Source: Doryteuthis pealeii
Lineage: Eukaryota > Mollusca > Cephalopoda > Myopsida > Loliginidae
DNA: 64,000 bases
NCBI GenBank assembly: GCA_023376005.1
Contig: CM042157.1
Coordinates: 55,695,287-55,759,286 of the forward strand
Direction of reading: 5' to 3'
Positions 48,215 through 59,759 of this stretch are shown in pieces. The position numbers were made by a program, and so were the translations under genes. The notes below the pieces were generated by a model. It saw only the letters and a program-made list of their open reading frames with translations, did no database searches and was not told the DNA's origin. Position 1 is the first letter of the stretch, and each line of letters begins with the position of its first letter.

Positions 48215-48665
48215 ATTCTCATGAATAATTATGATATTTTGAACATTTGTTCTCATCTTTATTGTGTATAAACACAAAGTTCAGGCCACTGTAACTTTGG
48301 ACTCTGTTTTAAGTGTTTTTTATTTATCATTTTAATTAGTTTTGGAGCTTAATTGTTACTTCTCACTGAAGGGGACTCCAAGCAGTAACAATTAAGCTCC
48401 GAAACTGCATTGAATTCAAATGCAGTTTCGGAGCTTAATTATTACTGCTTGGAGCCCCCTTCAGTGAGAAGTAACAATTAAGCTCCAAAACTAATTAAAA
48501 TGATAAATAAAAACCACTTAAAACAGAGCCTGAAGAGGACTTATTTTAAGGTAATTAAAATAATAAATAAAAAACACCTAAAACAGAGCCCGAGGTTACA
48601 CTGTCCTGAACTTTATGTTTATACACAATAAAGATGAGGACAACAGTTTAAAATATCATAATTCT
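48215..48665. mobile_element. 450-base palindromic fold-back element
   Basis: Almost the whole segment is an inverted repeat centred on gaattc at about 48413. The inner arms are cggagcttaattattactgc and its complement, then cttcagtgagaagtaacaat and its complement. The outer arms are ctcatctttattgtgtataa and its complement, then tatgatatttt. The right outer end (caataaagatgaggacaaca) recurs at 62870-62890. Each arm ends like the Penelope-like tails elsewhere in the window. Confidence 0.88.
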
Positions 48666-50032
48666 TCATATCAAACCTCATTTCATAAATACACAAAAAT
48701 GTGTGATAATTCTCATCTTGAGATTATCTATTTACAAAACAAAAATATACATCAAGAACTTTTTCTATCATACTCTTACTCATATTATTTGATTTCTGAT
48801 TGATATGCACTTTCTTTAATAGATTTTAGCATGTGTGTGTGTCTATATCAATAAGTCTCTAGATTAATAAGGTAAAAAATACAACAAATAATTTAGTGAT
48901 GGATATTAATCACTAGATCAAACATTATACACTGAGGATTTCAGGTCAAATTCAGTTAATGTGTTAGGCTATGGACTTATTGATCCACTTTTGTGTGTGC
49001 AGGCATACATACATACACACACTTCTGGTAAGAGTGCTAAGAAATGGTTAGAAAATTTTTTTTTTTTTTTAACCCAAAAAAACACCAAAAAACCATTCCT
49101 TATTTATTTTCTGATTTTTTTTTTTCAGTAAAAGTGAATAAATGTAAATATAAGTTTATATACACTGATGGAAAATAAGATTACAAATTCCTGAATATGT
49201 GATACAATTTGCTCAATGTTAAATGTCCAGGTGATATAGCTGGATTATAGTAAATGATCACATACAAATCAATACATGTATAAGTCTCAAAATAAGGGCT
49301 TTTATCAGCAGTACTTAGACTCTATATTAACACACTGTATATCCTCTTTAAGTGTTAATACAGGCCAGTACTCTCATATGCAAACAATACAGGGAAATGG
49401 TATGAAAATTTTATCATATCTCCTACTCCTTAGCATGTTGCACATATTGTACCTGATTCAAAATTGTCATCATCCTTTAAGTGTTGCAATTCTATTTTCC
49501 ATTAGTATATATGATAATCACCTTTGGAAATTTATATCCAGATGTGATAATACAATGAAGAAAAATGTTGTGTTATAAAGATTGCTATGCTCTTCTTATT
49601 TCTTTTTAAATAGTGATGTTGAAATAATCTATCAAACTCTGCATTTTGAGATTCTGGTAGTGTACATAAAAAATGTTGTGCACTGTATATTCTCTTTTAT
49701 TCTTATTATTCATGTTCCGGTTTCTTTTTTTGTGTATCTATGTAGTATGTTTATTTAATTGTTTAGAAAGAATTTTAGAAAATGGACTAAGAACAGATAA
49801 TATTGATAAAGAGATAATCGAGTGATTTATCTATGTATTTTGAAAGTGATATATTTTATAACAAAAGAAGCGGAGTATAACACAAATTTACAACATTTTA
49901 TAACAAGGCCTTTTGTGAATATGTAACATTACTTATCTATAACATGCAAATCAAAGCCAGAATTATTTTATTGTGAAATATTGAATTTTTGCATTTTAAT
50001 GCATTATTTTGAAGAAAATATATATTATTATA
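48666..50032. other. interval with nothing recognised
   Basis: AT-rich; 49160-49600 is slightly more complex and may be an old DNA transposon, but no motif is convincing. Confidence 0.5.
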
Positions 50033-50366
50033 TATTCTTTTCGATACACACACTTACACAGTCCCATACTCACACTGTAAAAGAGAATATTTGACATCAT
50101 ATTTCAAACCGTCTCCTTTTTTCAAACCTCAAAAATTTTAGACAGACTGAATAACAAGGACTACAACTCGCTTTTCTCGTTATTCTGTGAAAAAATTTCT
50201 TATTACCTTCCATATACCAACAAATACCCTGAAGATGATCTAATTAATAGATCGAAACACTGCAGCGTCGGCCAATAAACTCACCACTTAACTCATTTAG
50301 ACCTGTGTTTTTTCATTCTTTCTTAATATACTACATACCGTCGGATTCACTTCCTTTTCTTCACAT
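50033..50366 (+). mobile_element. Penelope-like repeat, right copy, with a hammerhead-like core
   Basis: Inverted partner of 37559-37890. It carries CTGAAGA (50229-50235), the perfect hairpin GATCTA-attaa-TAGATC, GAAA (50254-50257), then CACTGCAGCGTC. The ACACTGCAGCGT segment is nearly self-complementary and is followed by C at 50269, the predicted cleavage position. Two bases (GG) after it can pair with CC just before CTGAAGA. One unpaired T between CTGAAGA and the hairpin departs from the canonical fold. ccaataaactcacc follows. Confidence 0.6.
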
Positions 50367-50447
50367 ATTATTGTTATATACATACTGCACCCCCTCAAAA
50401 AACAAAAAAAAAAAAAAAACTGTGCAGTCAGCAAAAAAATACATCAG

Positions 50448-50451
<4 letters not shown>

Positions 50452-50488
<37 letters not shown>
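50452..50488. repeat. (TA)n microsatellite
   Basis: Pure TA run; a second lies at 50687-50732 and ends near a poly(T) tract at 50753-50773. Confidence 0.95.
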
Positions 50489-50491
<3 letters not shown>

Positions 50492-50681
50492 TATGCATTA
50501 CTAAAAAAAAAATACCATTTGTTTAAAAGCTAAAAACTATAATCTCAGTTTATAAAATAGTGCATGATACAAAAATATAAGCCAATATAATGATAAAATT
50601 ATTCAAAAGAAAAAAGAAGAAACTCCTAACTTTGTTATTCACTAGCTGATAAGTGATTTTGTTCTTCTTTTTTTAATAATG

Positions 50682-50734
<53 letters not shown>

Positions 50735-51204
50735 CACATAGGATTTTTAAAGTTTTTTTTTTTTTTTTTTTTTAAGAAAATAATAATTTCTATTATTGCT
50801 AACTTCTTTAGACTATATATGATTGAGATGCAGGGCATTATAAATCTTAGTAGCTATAGCAGTAAGAGTTATACTTCTGTACTTCTTGGAGATTCTGAGC
50901 TTGCTTTTCATTGGGAAAGGGAGGATGCAACTTTTCATCTATTTCTCTATTGTGTTTTGGTTATATTGCATAATCGAAGAAGTATAAAGAGGAAATATTC
51001 GCCTACACCCAAATTTATTGAGAAATTCATCATATAAGTAGCATGCACAAGTTTTGGACACATTCCAAAAATATGAACAAGACAATAAAATTGTTTTTGC
51101 AAATTTCCATTGACCAAGCAGTGCATGCCACACACAAAGACCAACAATTTAAAAGGCCTTTATGTACTTTAATGAAACATTGAATTTCTGGCTGGCATGT
51201 GCAA

Positions 51205-51845
51205 AGGTTTTCACAATTACAAAGTCAAAGGATCTCTTTCAAGAAGGTTATAGAGTGATAATTGACTATCATAGTTATGGAATGGGATATTGCAAAATCT
51301 CCAATGAAATCAATATACTTATGATTAGAGTTAACATTTTAAAATGGAAATAACATGGGCTGATTGTGGATCTTCCTTGAAGACAGTGTTTTTGTAAATC
51401 AAGTGGAGAAATGGCTGTGTCTATTTGCCAGGAAGTAAATCGAAACTTATTCACTACTCAAGGATCTGCAGGCAACTGGGACATAAGTGGGCAAGGGTAG
51501 ACACTCCTCTATGCATTCTCTTGACACCTTGGAAAACTCCTTTTGTATACCAGTCACTTGAAGTCTCTCATCTACTCTTTGCCCGTAATCATCTCCAGTA
51601 TCTTTGGGGGGGGGGGTTCTTGGAAAAAATATTCTGATCTGACAAGACAAAAATTGTACTCTTTGGTGAAACTGTTAAAAAGTGCATTTCATATAATCAT
51701 CAAAACAACATCCCAATAGTTAAACACAGTGTTTTGGAAGTATAATGATTTTCTTCTCAGGGGATGATTGCTTTATATATTGAAGGAACAATGGTCAGAG
51801 TTATGTATAGCAAAATATTGGGGGAAAAATTGCCATAATCTGTAA
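51205..51845 (+). pseudogene. degenerate Tc1-like transposase
   Basis: Pieces in Tc1 order: KSKDLFQEGYRVIIDYHSYG then MGYCKISNEINI (the paired-like helix-turn-helix) from 51220. Next comes LLFARNHLQY near 51580, SDKTKIVLFGE near 51640 (the SDE-LF catalytic block, with the Glu replaced by Lys), NIPIVKHS near 51712, and ALYIEGTMVRVMYSKILGEK near 51773. Several stops and frameshifts. The 3' third is missing: a mariner-like end begins at 51848. Confidence 0.75.
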
Positions 51846-51847
51846 AA

Positions 51848-51930
51848 TACGAGGGTCATTTAATAAATAAGGTGAATATTACCTAATGACTTGGCAAGAG
51901 GAAGCACTGTTTACAGCTGCACCTTTTTCA
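51848..51930 (+). mobile_element. transposon end fragment shared with 58950-59070
   Basis: tacgagggtcatttaataaa has the form of a mariner terminal repeat. The following gaagcactgtttacagctgc, acctttttcaa block recurs in reverse at 58990-59022. The rest of either copy is not identifiable. Confidence 0.45.
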
Positions 51931-52154
51931 AGGAAATTAATAAAGATGGGTCCTTAAAAGCAGTGGAATAAAATTGGAGTTAATTTCTGCAAGAAATTCA
52001 CAACAAATAAAACTAAACATCTGACAGTTATCATAGCAAATATATATTGAATGTGGTTTATCGATTTGTGCCCAAGACTTCCGCATGCTACTTATATATT
52101 GAAATTTAGATGTAGACAAATATTTCCTCTTTTTTCCTCATACATAGTATATAT

Positions 52155-52420
52155 TGGAGGCACCCATTGTGTAACAGTTATTATCATAGGAAATGGACAT
52201 AGTGACAGGCGTTCAAATCCTGGATGGATGCTGTTTGTATTTCACATGGTCCTAATATCATTGGGAAAGTTATGCATCCAACTATTCTTTCTCCAGTAGT
52301 GTAAATAGTAGGGTAGACTGGGCTCTTTAACCTTTAACAAGTCTAGGAGAAGGAAAACTCTGAGTTCAAGCCTGGTAAACTCTGCTTAAAAATGATCTTG
52401 TGGAGGGGTTGGGTAAATAT
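52155..52420 (+). mobile_element. tRNA-related SINE type 1
   Basis: Head ggcacccattgtgtaacagt-tatc, B box gcgttcaaatcctgg, then catggtcctaatatcattgg, gtagggtagactgggctctt and gtctaggagaaggaaaactc. Confidence 0.8.
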
Positions 52421-53024
52421 ATACATAGTGTATATTTGGAATTTACCATTTTCAGGGGAAGTTTGAAGTTAGTAGGAATAATAGTAATTAGTTTCTTAAT
52501 TAAAAAAAACTTTTAAAATTTCATGTGTCCAATTAGTTTTGTGTGTCACTGTATATGTGGTGTTTAATTATTAATGATCTTTCAGTTGTGGAAAGTTTGT
52601 TCTATTTATTAGCTAAATTTGCAGTTCACTTATGAATGACTAAAGATAAACAATAACCACAAATCATTCAACCCTTTACTTTAAGGTCACTCTTTATATT
52701 TCAATGGCTTTATAATTTGTCCTTCCTATCAAATTAATTGGCTATAGCTGTAATGGCAGTTGTGTGATGTTATTCAATAATGCTGTTTAATTTATTTGTT
52801 TGGCAAACACCCCATACAATAGGAATAATTTTCATGATACAGTTTGCTTTTCTTTTCTTGCTAGGATGGTAAGTTTTAAGAATAACTGAATAACTTTTGA
52901 TTGTTGCTAAAATAGATTAAGCAATCTGCTTTTTGTATCATCTAAGACAAATTTAGGAGATAGGTTGATTCTTATTGAAACAAATTTATTGTATTGAAAT
53001 ACCATACTGTAGATTTATTGCCCT

Positions 53025-53465
53025 ATCAATGGGGTTTTGAGTATGCAGAAGAGTAAAACTAAAAAAAAAAGGTATCCTGGGTAGGACACTAAACTGAATC
53101 TGATGGTGAGGCTCCAGTTCTGAATCTCTGGGAAGTGGAGTAACCATTTATTACTATTAGCTCAGTCAGTACAGCTTCCACCTAGGAACCACAAGGATCT
53201 TTTTTTTTTTTTTACTTTACTATTACTCCCAGGTCCACTCTAATTTGGAGTGGTGTTACCTGTTTGGGTTCCATCTAAGAGTAAAATAGATCTGTTGGAA
53301 AATTATTTGTATTATTAGATAGGAATACTTGATATTATATAACTGTGTACAAAAAACTTTTAAGACATGACTACAAAAAAAAAGTAAATATAACTGTATG
53401 TGTGCAATTCCCTAATCTCTAGGCATAAAATAACCCCTGATGGGTTGACATGTTATTAAAATCAA
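53025..53465 (+). repeat. interspersed repeat family B with a small insertion
   Basis: gccctatcaatggggttttg, ctgatggtgaggctccagtt, then about 60 extra bases with a poly(T) at 53200, then aggtccactctaatttggag and ggcataaaataacccctgat. Confidence 0.78.
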
Positions 53466-54221
53466 TCAACCACACTGGATTTATGTACATTTGAGAGTTT
53501 GTACATCTGTTTCATGTATAAGGCTTGGCAACAATTATGAAAGTATGATACTAAATACAGAAGATTTGTATCTGTTTCTAACCAATATCCAAAAAGGATA
53601 TTACATAAGATTAAGAATTTTATCAACAGGAAATACTTTCCAACCATTATAGTAAATCCTCAACAAGTTCAAAAGAAAATAATGGAAAAATATATTATTC
53701 TGACAATGATGTAAATATTTGTATCAACAATAAGGAAATTTGTACTTCTATTTACACCTCAACCTTCAAATTAGATTATACCCGCAAGGCGATAAGGATT
53801 GCCATGATTAGCACACATTTGAATAGTTTAGTTGATTGTGGGATTTTACACCAACTAATAATATAACTTGATTGTTGGTTATTTATAAAATTTAGTACAT
53901 ATTATATCTTTGTTATTACAATTGGTTTGTTATATTATAATTTAAAAAAAAATTTGTTTCTTCATGAATGTTTCATGAAGATATAAAGAAAAAAAACTTT
54001 ATTAGTTATATGAAGAACAGATAAAGCAGAAACTGAATTCAGTGGTCCAACTTATTTAAACTCTAGTCTTTAAAAAAAAAAAAAAGAAGAAAATACACAA
54101 TTATTTGTATATTTGTATTCGTAAATTTACTTACATTGATTTATATATTAAAGAAATTTTCAAAATAACAAATTATTTTTAACATTTAGATTTCTATTTT
54201 CATTGCTGTCTTATGAATAGG

Positions 54222-54400
54222 TCCTGTGTTGTAGTGGCTAATGTGCAGGACTGTGATATTGTTCAAACTAGGGGGAAGCTATGAATCCCCTTCATCCTCC
54301 CAGCTATGGGTTAAATAGTACCCACTACAGTTCTTCTGCAAGGATGGGTTTGGCATTAAATAACCTACGAATGTATCCCATTAAAAATAAACGAAATCGT
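54222..54400 (+). mobile_element. tRNA-related SINE type 2
   Basis: ggtcctgtgttgtagtggct-aatgtgcaggac, a diverged B box, cccagctatgggttaaatag and the tail ggcattaaataacctacgaa-tg. Confidence 0.75.
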
Positions 54401-55019
54401 TTTTGTAACATATTTTCTTGATGAAATCGGCTATAGCGAGTCTATATAACGGGAGATAACCTGTTTTAGACGGCTATCCAATCTTCCTAAGTTATGTCCC
54501 TTGCATCATTTGGTTTTGTGTCAGTGTGTGCGTACTGATTTCAATTTACTGTTCATCAAGTTAACACATCATTTTGACCTAATTTAAAGAAATAACTAAA
54601 AGTGAACTTATTAGAATAATTATGAAATCATAATATATTTGTAAAATTTAAGTAAGATTTTTCTCTATCACTCACGCACTCTCACACAGTGAGTATTAGT
54701 TTAACAAAGGCTTAATCCGTTTGAAATAATGACATTAAGTCAATAGCTAACTTAGTGCTAGGTAAATAATTTATGTAGTAAGATTTAGAGGTAATTCTTC
54801 AAATATGTTGAATTTACTATAAGAAAATTTACTATAAGAAAAGTATCTAGCTACCAAGATAAACTATGTTCAAAAAGTAACAGCTATGAAAACTTTGAAA
54901 AATATACAGGAACTGTATATTTTTCTTATAATATACATTATTGCATAAACCATAAAAATATTGCATTTTATAATTTATTTACTCATTTTAAAGTTTTTAT
55001 GAAGTTATCTTACAGTTTT

Positions 55020-55262
55020 ATGTTACAATTTACTTTACTCCACCCACCTTTTTTTGTGATTCTTGCATCCAAGAATTCTCTTGGGCTGGTTGCCATACCA
55101 AGGTTAAAGAGCTCAGTCTGACCTGCTATTTACCCATACCTGGATGGTGAATAGCTGGATGCATACTTTTCCCAATGGTATTTACACTATGTGAAATGTA
55201 AACAGCTTTATCCAGGATTGGAACTTGAGTTGTCATAACCATTACATTATTGGTGCCTCAGT
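55020..55262 (-). mobile_element. tRNA-related SINE type 1
   Basis: Reverse copy: ggctggttgccataccaagg, acccatacctggatggtgaa, cttttcccaatggtat, ggattggaacttgagt (B box in reverse) and cataaccattacatta. Confidence 0.8.
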
Positions 55263-55827
55263 ATAGAACTATAAATTCATTCTTGGAAATGCTAATAATA
55301 GCATTACTAAGTCCAGAAATAGATTTCATAGGCATTATTTTCCATTGATCAGTATGATAACATATATAATATCCAGTATTATAACAATGGCCAAAATTTC
55401 ACTTGTTCTTTTTAATGTTCCTTATGAATTAAAATTCAATAAAATTCAGAAAAAATGAATTAAACTTGGTGTAATTTTTACTCTATTTTGTAGAGGAAGG
55501 ATTTTAAAAATCACATGTAAAAATTATTTGTTTTACAGTCTTTAAAATGGGAGAAGTTTATAAATTAAATTAAAATCTGTATCTATCAAAATGGGACATT
55601 TTTGCCAATTTTTTCTCTCTTGAAGATGTGCTATTTTTAGCATGATTTTTTTCATTATCATAATTAAGAAATTCATTGAAAAAATTTATATGTAAGTTTA
55701 GGCCCTGTTCTTAAAGAAAAAATTAAAATAAGTGACAGTTTTCAATTTTTTTATAAAAGTTTAAAGAAAGAGGGAAGTGCTGTTGTACTGAAACTTTGGC
55801 CATACCTACAGTATTGAAAATTCACTC

Positions 55828-56190
55828 ACTTAGATCACCCTGTTGATTCAGAATGTAGAATATACCAACTGCTGAAGGGTAAGACTCCTCCTCTAAGGGG
55901 GCTACCTGTTGCCTGTGGGTAGTGACCCATAATGTCCGAGGATAGGATTGTGGTGGCTGAACTGTCTGTGAATGAGATACTAAGTGGTCCCATGACATGC
56001 AACACTCCACCTCTGCCCTTACTTGTGCTAGATGGGTGGTTGGAGAGGCTCAATTAGACCAATCAACTAGTCATATTACACCCTAGCACCTATATGACTG
56101 TCCCGGCTGTATTCTTTAAATTGCTCTTATAGCAAACATCCAACACTTTTTATCATTTAGGTGCAAAATTGTGCTGGCTGAGAGTCAACC
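55828..56190 (+). repeat. interspersed repeat family A, copy 2
   Basis: Longer than the 3540 copy at its 5' side (gttgattcagaatgtagaat, ctcctctaagggggctacct). ORFs in it on the minus strand are chance readings. Confidence 0.7.
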
Positions 56191-56337
56191 ATCAGTTATG
56201 AAGTTATTTTTTCTAATTTATTGATACATATCAAGTTAATGACAATTATTTCTACCAATTTGTTGATACACATAAAGTTAATGAAAAATTTACCATAAAA
56301 TTATTCCTACCAGTTTATCAATGCACATGAAGTTAAT

Positions 56338-56605
56338 GGGGTCCAGTGGCTTCGGCCCTGGATCTTTACAAGTTAATAGCGTCGATCCCAGGGGGCTATC
56401 CCCCCAGGCAACACCTGCCCCCTTGATTTAAAGGGGCAGGGCTGAGTTTATTGCCCAGCGCCTGAGGCGCCCCCCTTGAGGGGGAATGCCGACGGGATCG
56501 ACGCAATTTTTCACTCGCCACCCATAAGCCTCGGTTTGTGGGTGGTCCCACGTTAATAGGGCCTTGTGCCTGACCCGTACAAGTGGGGTACGTAGAAAAT
56601 ATCAT
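56338..56605 (+). repeat. GC-rich repeat family C, copy 2
   Basis: The most GC-rich 270 bases outside the coding exon (gcgcctgaggcgcccccctt, ccccccaggcaacacctgcc, cctgacccgtacaagtgggg). It keeps several CpG sites that are TpG/CpA in copy 1, so it is the younger or less mutated copy. Confidence 0.75.
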
Positions 56606-56639
56606 GAAGTTAATGAAAATTATTTTTACCAGTTCATGA

Positions 56640-56770
56640 AATCAAATAAAAATATTTACCTACAAACTATTCACTTACAAATCCTATATAAAAAAACAAC
56701 AACAAAAAACAAACAAGATTTGGCATTAAATAGCACACAAGGGTTGATAAGCCATTAAACCCCCCCCCAA
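56640..56770 (+). mobile_element. SINE type 2, 3' end
   Basis: tggcattaaatagcacacaa-gggttgataagccattaaac, followed by a C run and A-rich tail (56760-56800). Confidence 0.65.
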
Positions 56771-56961
56771 AAAAAAAAAAAACAACAAAAAAAACTCCAA
56801 AACAAACCAACTCATTTAGATCTGGTAGTAATAATTAATCTCTTTAGCCTGCCAATAATCACCACTATGATAATTCAATAATAACCAATAAATTTGTTGT
56901 AGAAGATATAGATATTACTAATTCAGTAGGTCTGCATATATATATTTGGTCAGAATTTCAC

Positions 56962-57345
56962 CCTGTTGAAGGAGCTTAGAATACACTGTGTCCCCTACAG
57001 AGGGGTAAGACCTTCCGAAAAGAGAGGTGTCCTGAGTATGACACTTAATTCTTAACTGCATCTGGTGGTGAAGCTTCAGTTTTGGAGATCTATGGAGTAT
57101 GAAGTACCCCTTCCTTGTCATTATTCTCACTTTGATTGGTAGTACCTATTAGGATCCTATCTATGGGTCAAAGATTTGTTTACAATTTCTTTGTATTAGA
57201 TAGGAGTACTTGATATCATATAACTGTGTGGAAAAAACTCTTAAGAAACTACACAAAAATGTAGATATACATGTACAATGTATGTGATTTACTAATATCT
57301 ACACATAAAATAACCCCAGACAGCTTGTCATGCCATTAAAATTAA
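56962..57345 (+). repeat. interspersed repeat family B
   Basis: caccctgttgaaggagctta, catctggtggtgaagcttca, tggtagtacctattaggatc, and cacataaaataaccccagac-agcttgtcatgccattaaaa. Confidence 0.8.
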
Positions 57346-57800
57346 TCAATATAAATATATAATGATTGTTTTATTTAATCCTTGATATCATTTCTCATTT
57401 CTGTTTAGGTAATAAAACTCATACTTTCCTTTTTTACTATTATTATAAATATTTGTGCTGCAAAAGGGAATTATGTATCTGATCATAAATATTATCTGGG
57501 GTGTGTATGGTGAGGGATTGAATTAACCTGATGACATTACTATAAATTGATTTTAGATTAATAACCTATTATATGAAACACAAACTTATGAGAATAATGT
57601 TAACAATAGAATCCTAAAATGGAATTGTATGATATTTAATATACAAATGTTTGTTTTTTCTGTAACTGTGTTTGTAGCATTAAAAATCAATAATAAGAGT
57701 TTTTAATGAAGTTCTGTATTAACTACTTGGAAAACAGCTGATTAAAATGTTTATGTCCTGGGGTGGCTAACCGTGACTATTTTTCAAAGAACTTTTTTTT

Positions 57801-57848
57801 TCACTGCCAAAATTAAAAGACATAGTTGTCTTTTAATTTTGTCAGTGA
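57801..57848. repeat. perfect hairpin, ~22-bp stem
   Basis: tcactg-ccaaaattaaaagaca, loop tagt, then the exact complement of the long stem and tcagtga. It could be a minimal MITE made only of its inverted repeats. Confidence 0.85.
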
Positions 57849-57964
57849 ATCAGATAATTCAATTCAAACTATTTTGTTGATGATAAAGGGAAGGCAATGA
57901 AATAAATGAAGTGTTTGACAAGATATTTCACAGATATAATGTCATACATCTTATATTCATTATA

Positions 57965-58500
57965 TACATATTTACCAACCTCTCCACACAAGTAGGATGT
58001 GACACAGGGTCAAGTAGAGTTTAACAGGCTTGAATTCAGAATTTTTTTCTCCTAGACCAGTTGCCCAACCAAGGTTAAAGAGTCAAGTCTGCCCTACTAT
58101 TTACCCATAGCTAGAGGGAAAATAGTTAGATACCTACCTTTCCCAAGGGCTGTGTGAAATGCAAACAGCCTAGTCCAGAATTTGATATTGGCTCACCAAG
58201 TCCATTTTATATGATGATAACCATTACAACACGTCTCCGCTGATATATGAGAAACAGAAATGGACATGGTGACTAGAGTTCTAATCCTGGACAAAGTTGT
58301 TTACATTTCATGTAGTGCTAATACCTTGGATAAGGTATGCTTCTGTTCTCTCTCAGCTATGGATAAATAGATTGGGCTCTTTAACCTTAGTATGGCAACT
58401 AATCTAGGAGAAGGAAAACTTTGAATTCAGATCTGTTAAACTCCACTTAAAATTGACTTTGGGTCACATCCTACTCATGACAGAGGGGTTAGGTAAATAC
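57965..58500. mobile_element. two SINE type 1 copies joined head to head
   Basis: 57965-58232 is a reverse copy (ctctccacacaagtaggatg, cagttgcccaaccaaggtta, acccatagctagagg, ataaccattacaac). From 58233 a forward copy begins (atggacatggtgac, gttctaatcctgg, taataccttggataaggtat, ggcaactaatctaggagaag, atcctactcatgacagaggg). They meet at their tRNA-like heads, giving an imperfect 530-base inverted repeat. Confidence 0.82.
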
Positions 58501-58794
58501 ATACCCTGGAAACAATGGCAAATCTTTCGCTTTGAATTTAAATAATTTTTACAATTTAGCAGCTGTACATTAGGAAAACATTTCTTTCTTTAAATTGTTT
58601 AATCAAGCACAATGAAATATACAATGGGTTTGGTTGGTTTTTATGGTATGTCAACCCTTGTTGTTATGCCAAAGTCAGTTTAATAATTATGGTCTTGAAT
58701 TATATTCAGTACAAAAATGTATCTTTACAATTGTGCAAACCATGCGAAATTTATATAAGAGTGTGTGATGTGTACAGAGAAGCATGTTTTAGTA

Positions 58795-58870
58795 AAAAAA
58801 AAAAAAAAAAAAAGTTGGGGTACAAATGGATATGAGCCTGAGTGAAAAAAAAAAAAAAAAAAAAAAAAAC
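58795..58870. repeat. two poly(A) tracts
   Basis: About 19 and 25 A bases separated by a 30-base spacer, read as poly(T) from the minus strand in the fragment continuing to 59070. Confidence 0.9.
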
Positions 58871-59099
58871 AGTCCACGGAGTTGAAACATGATTCTCCAG
58901 TAATAAAAAGTTCCAGATGCAGTGGTCAGTAAAGAAGGTCATACTGACAGTCATTTGAGACATTAAAACACCCATTACTATAGATTTCTTTGAAAAAGGT
59001 GCAACTGTAAACAGTGCTTCCTATTGTTAACTCATTAGGCAAAATACATCTTATTTATTGTCCCCTGTATATATGTATACATAAGTATACTAATACATA

Positions 59100-59335
59100 T
59101 TTGATTTCTTTGTTTAATGCAATATCAACCTTCATGGGTTGTTTATTATCCCAAGAACATCAGTGGTTTTATTTAACCCATAGCTGGTGGGATGAGGGAG
59201 TTCATAGCTTTTAGAAGGGTATTAATCTGAAAGTGAATATTAATAGCACATCTGGAGTTTGTACTCACTTACTACAATTTCACAGTCCAACATGTAAGCC
59301 ACTTTGCAATGGGGACTCACTTACTAATACATATG
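59100..59335 (-). mobile_element. tRNA-related SINE type 2
   Basis: Reverse copy: gtttaatgcaatatcaacct-tcatgggttgttta (the tail), aacccatagctggtgggatg, then gtttgtactcacttactaca and ccaacatgtaagccac (the tRNA-like head). tactaatacatatgtataca-taagtatac-type sequence flanks it on both sides (59067-59098 and 59320-59351), a possible long target-site duplication. Confidence 0.75.
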
Positions 59336-59759
59336 TATACATAAGTATACTTAATTGATGATATTGTAAATGAAATACTTTGAAGCTGAGCAAATATGGA
59401 AAACAATATAAAAATAATTTGAAACACAATTTTCAGACAATTGTCTTTGTAAATTTATATGCTTCCTTTATTATTAGATGCTTATTCAAGGAATGATTTT
59501 TCTGGCATCATACTAATTGAGATACTAGGAAACTAATTTAGATAAGTGTCTGTAATGATAACATTTATGGCTAGACTAGAATGTTTTGGTTGCTAGAAGA
59601 GATAGTTGACTATGATAAAAAGAATGAAAAACAAAGCTTCTCAAATGATTGTAGATATTCAGAAATGTCAAACATGCATTTGCAGCTATAGTGATTAATA
59701 GTTCAGTAAAGAATATTCATATCATTAGATGTTATTGATTTTTACTGATAAAATCTTAC

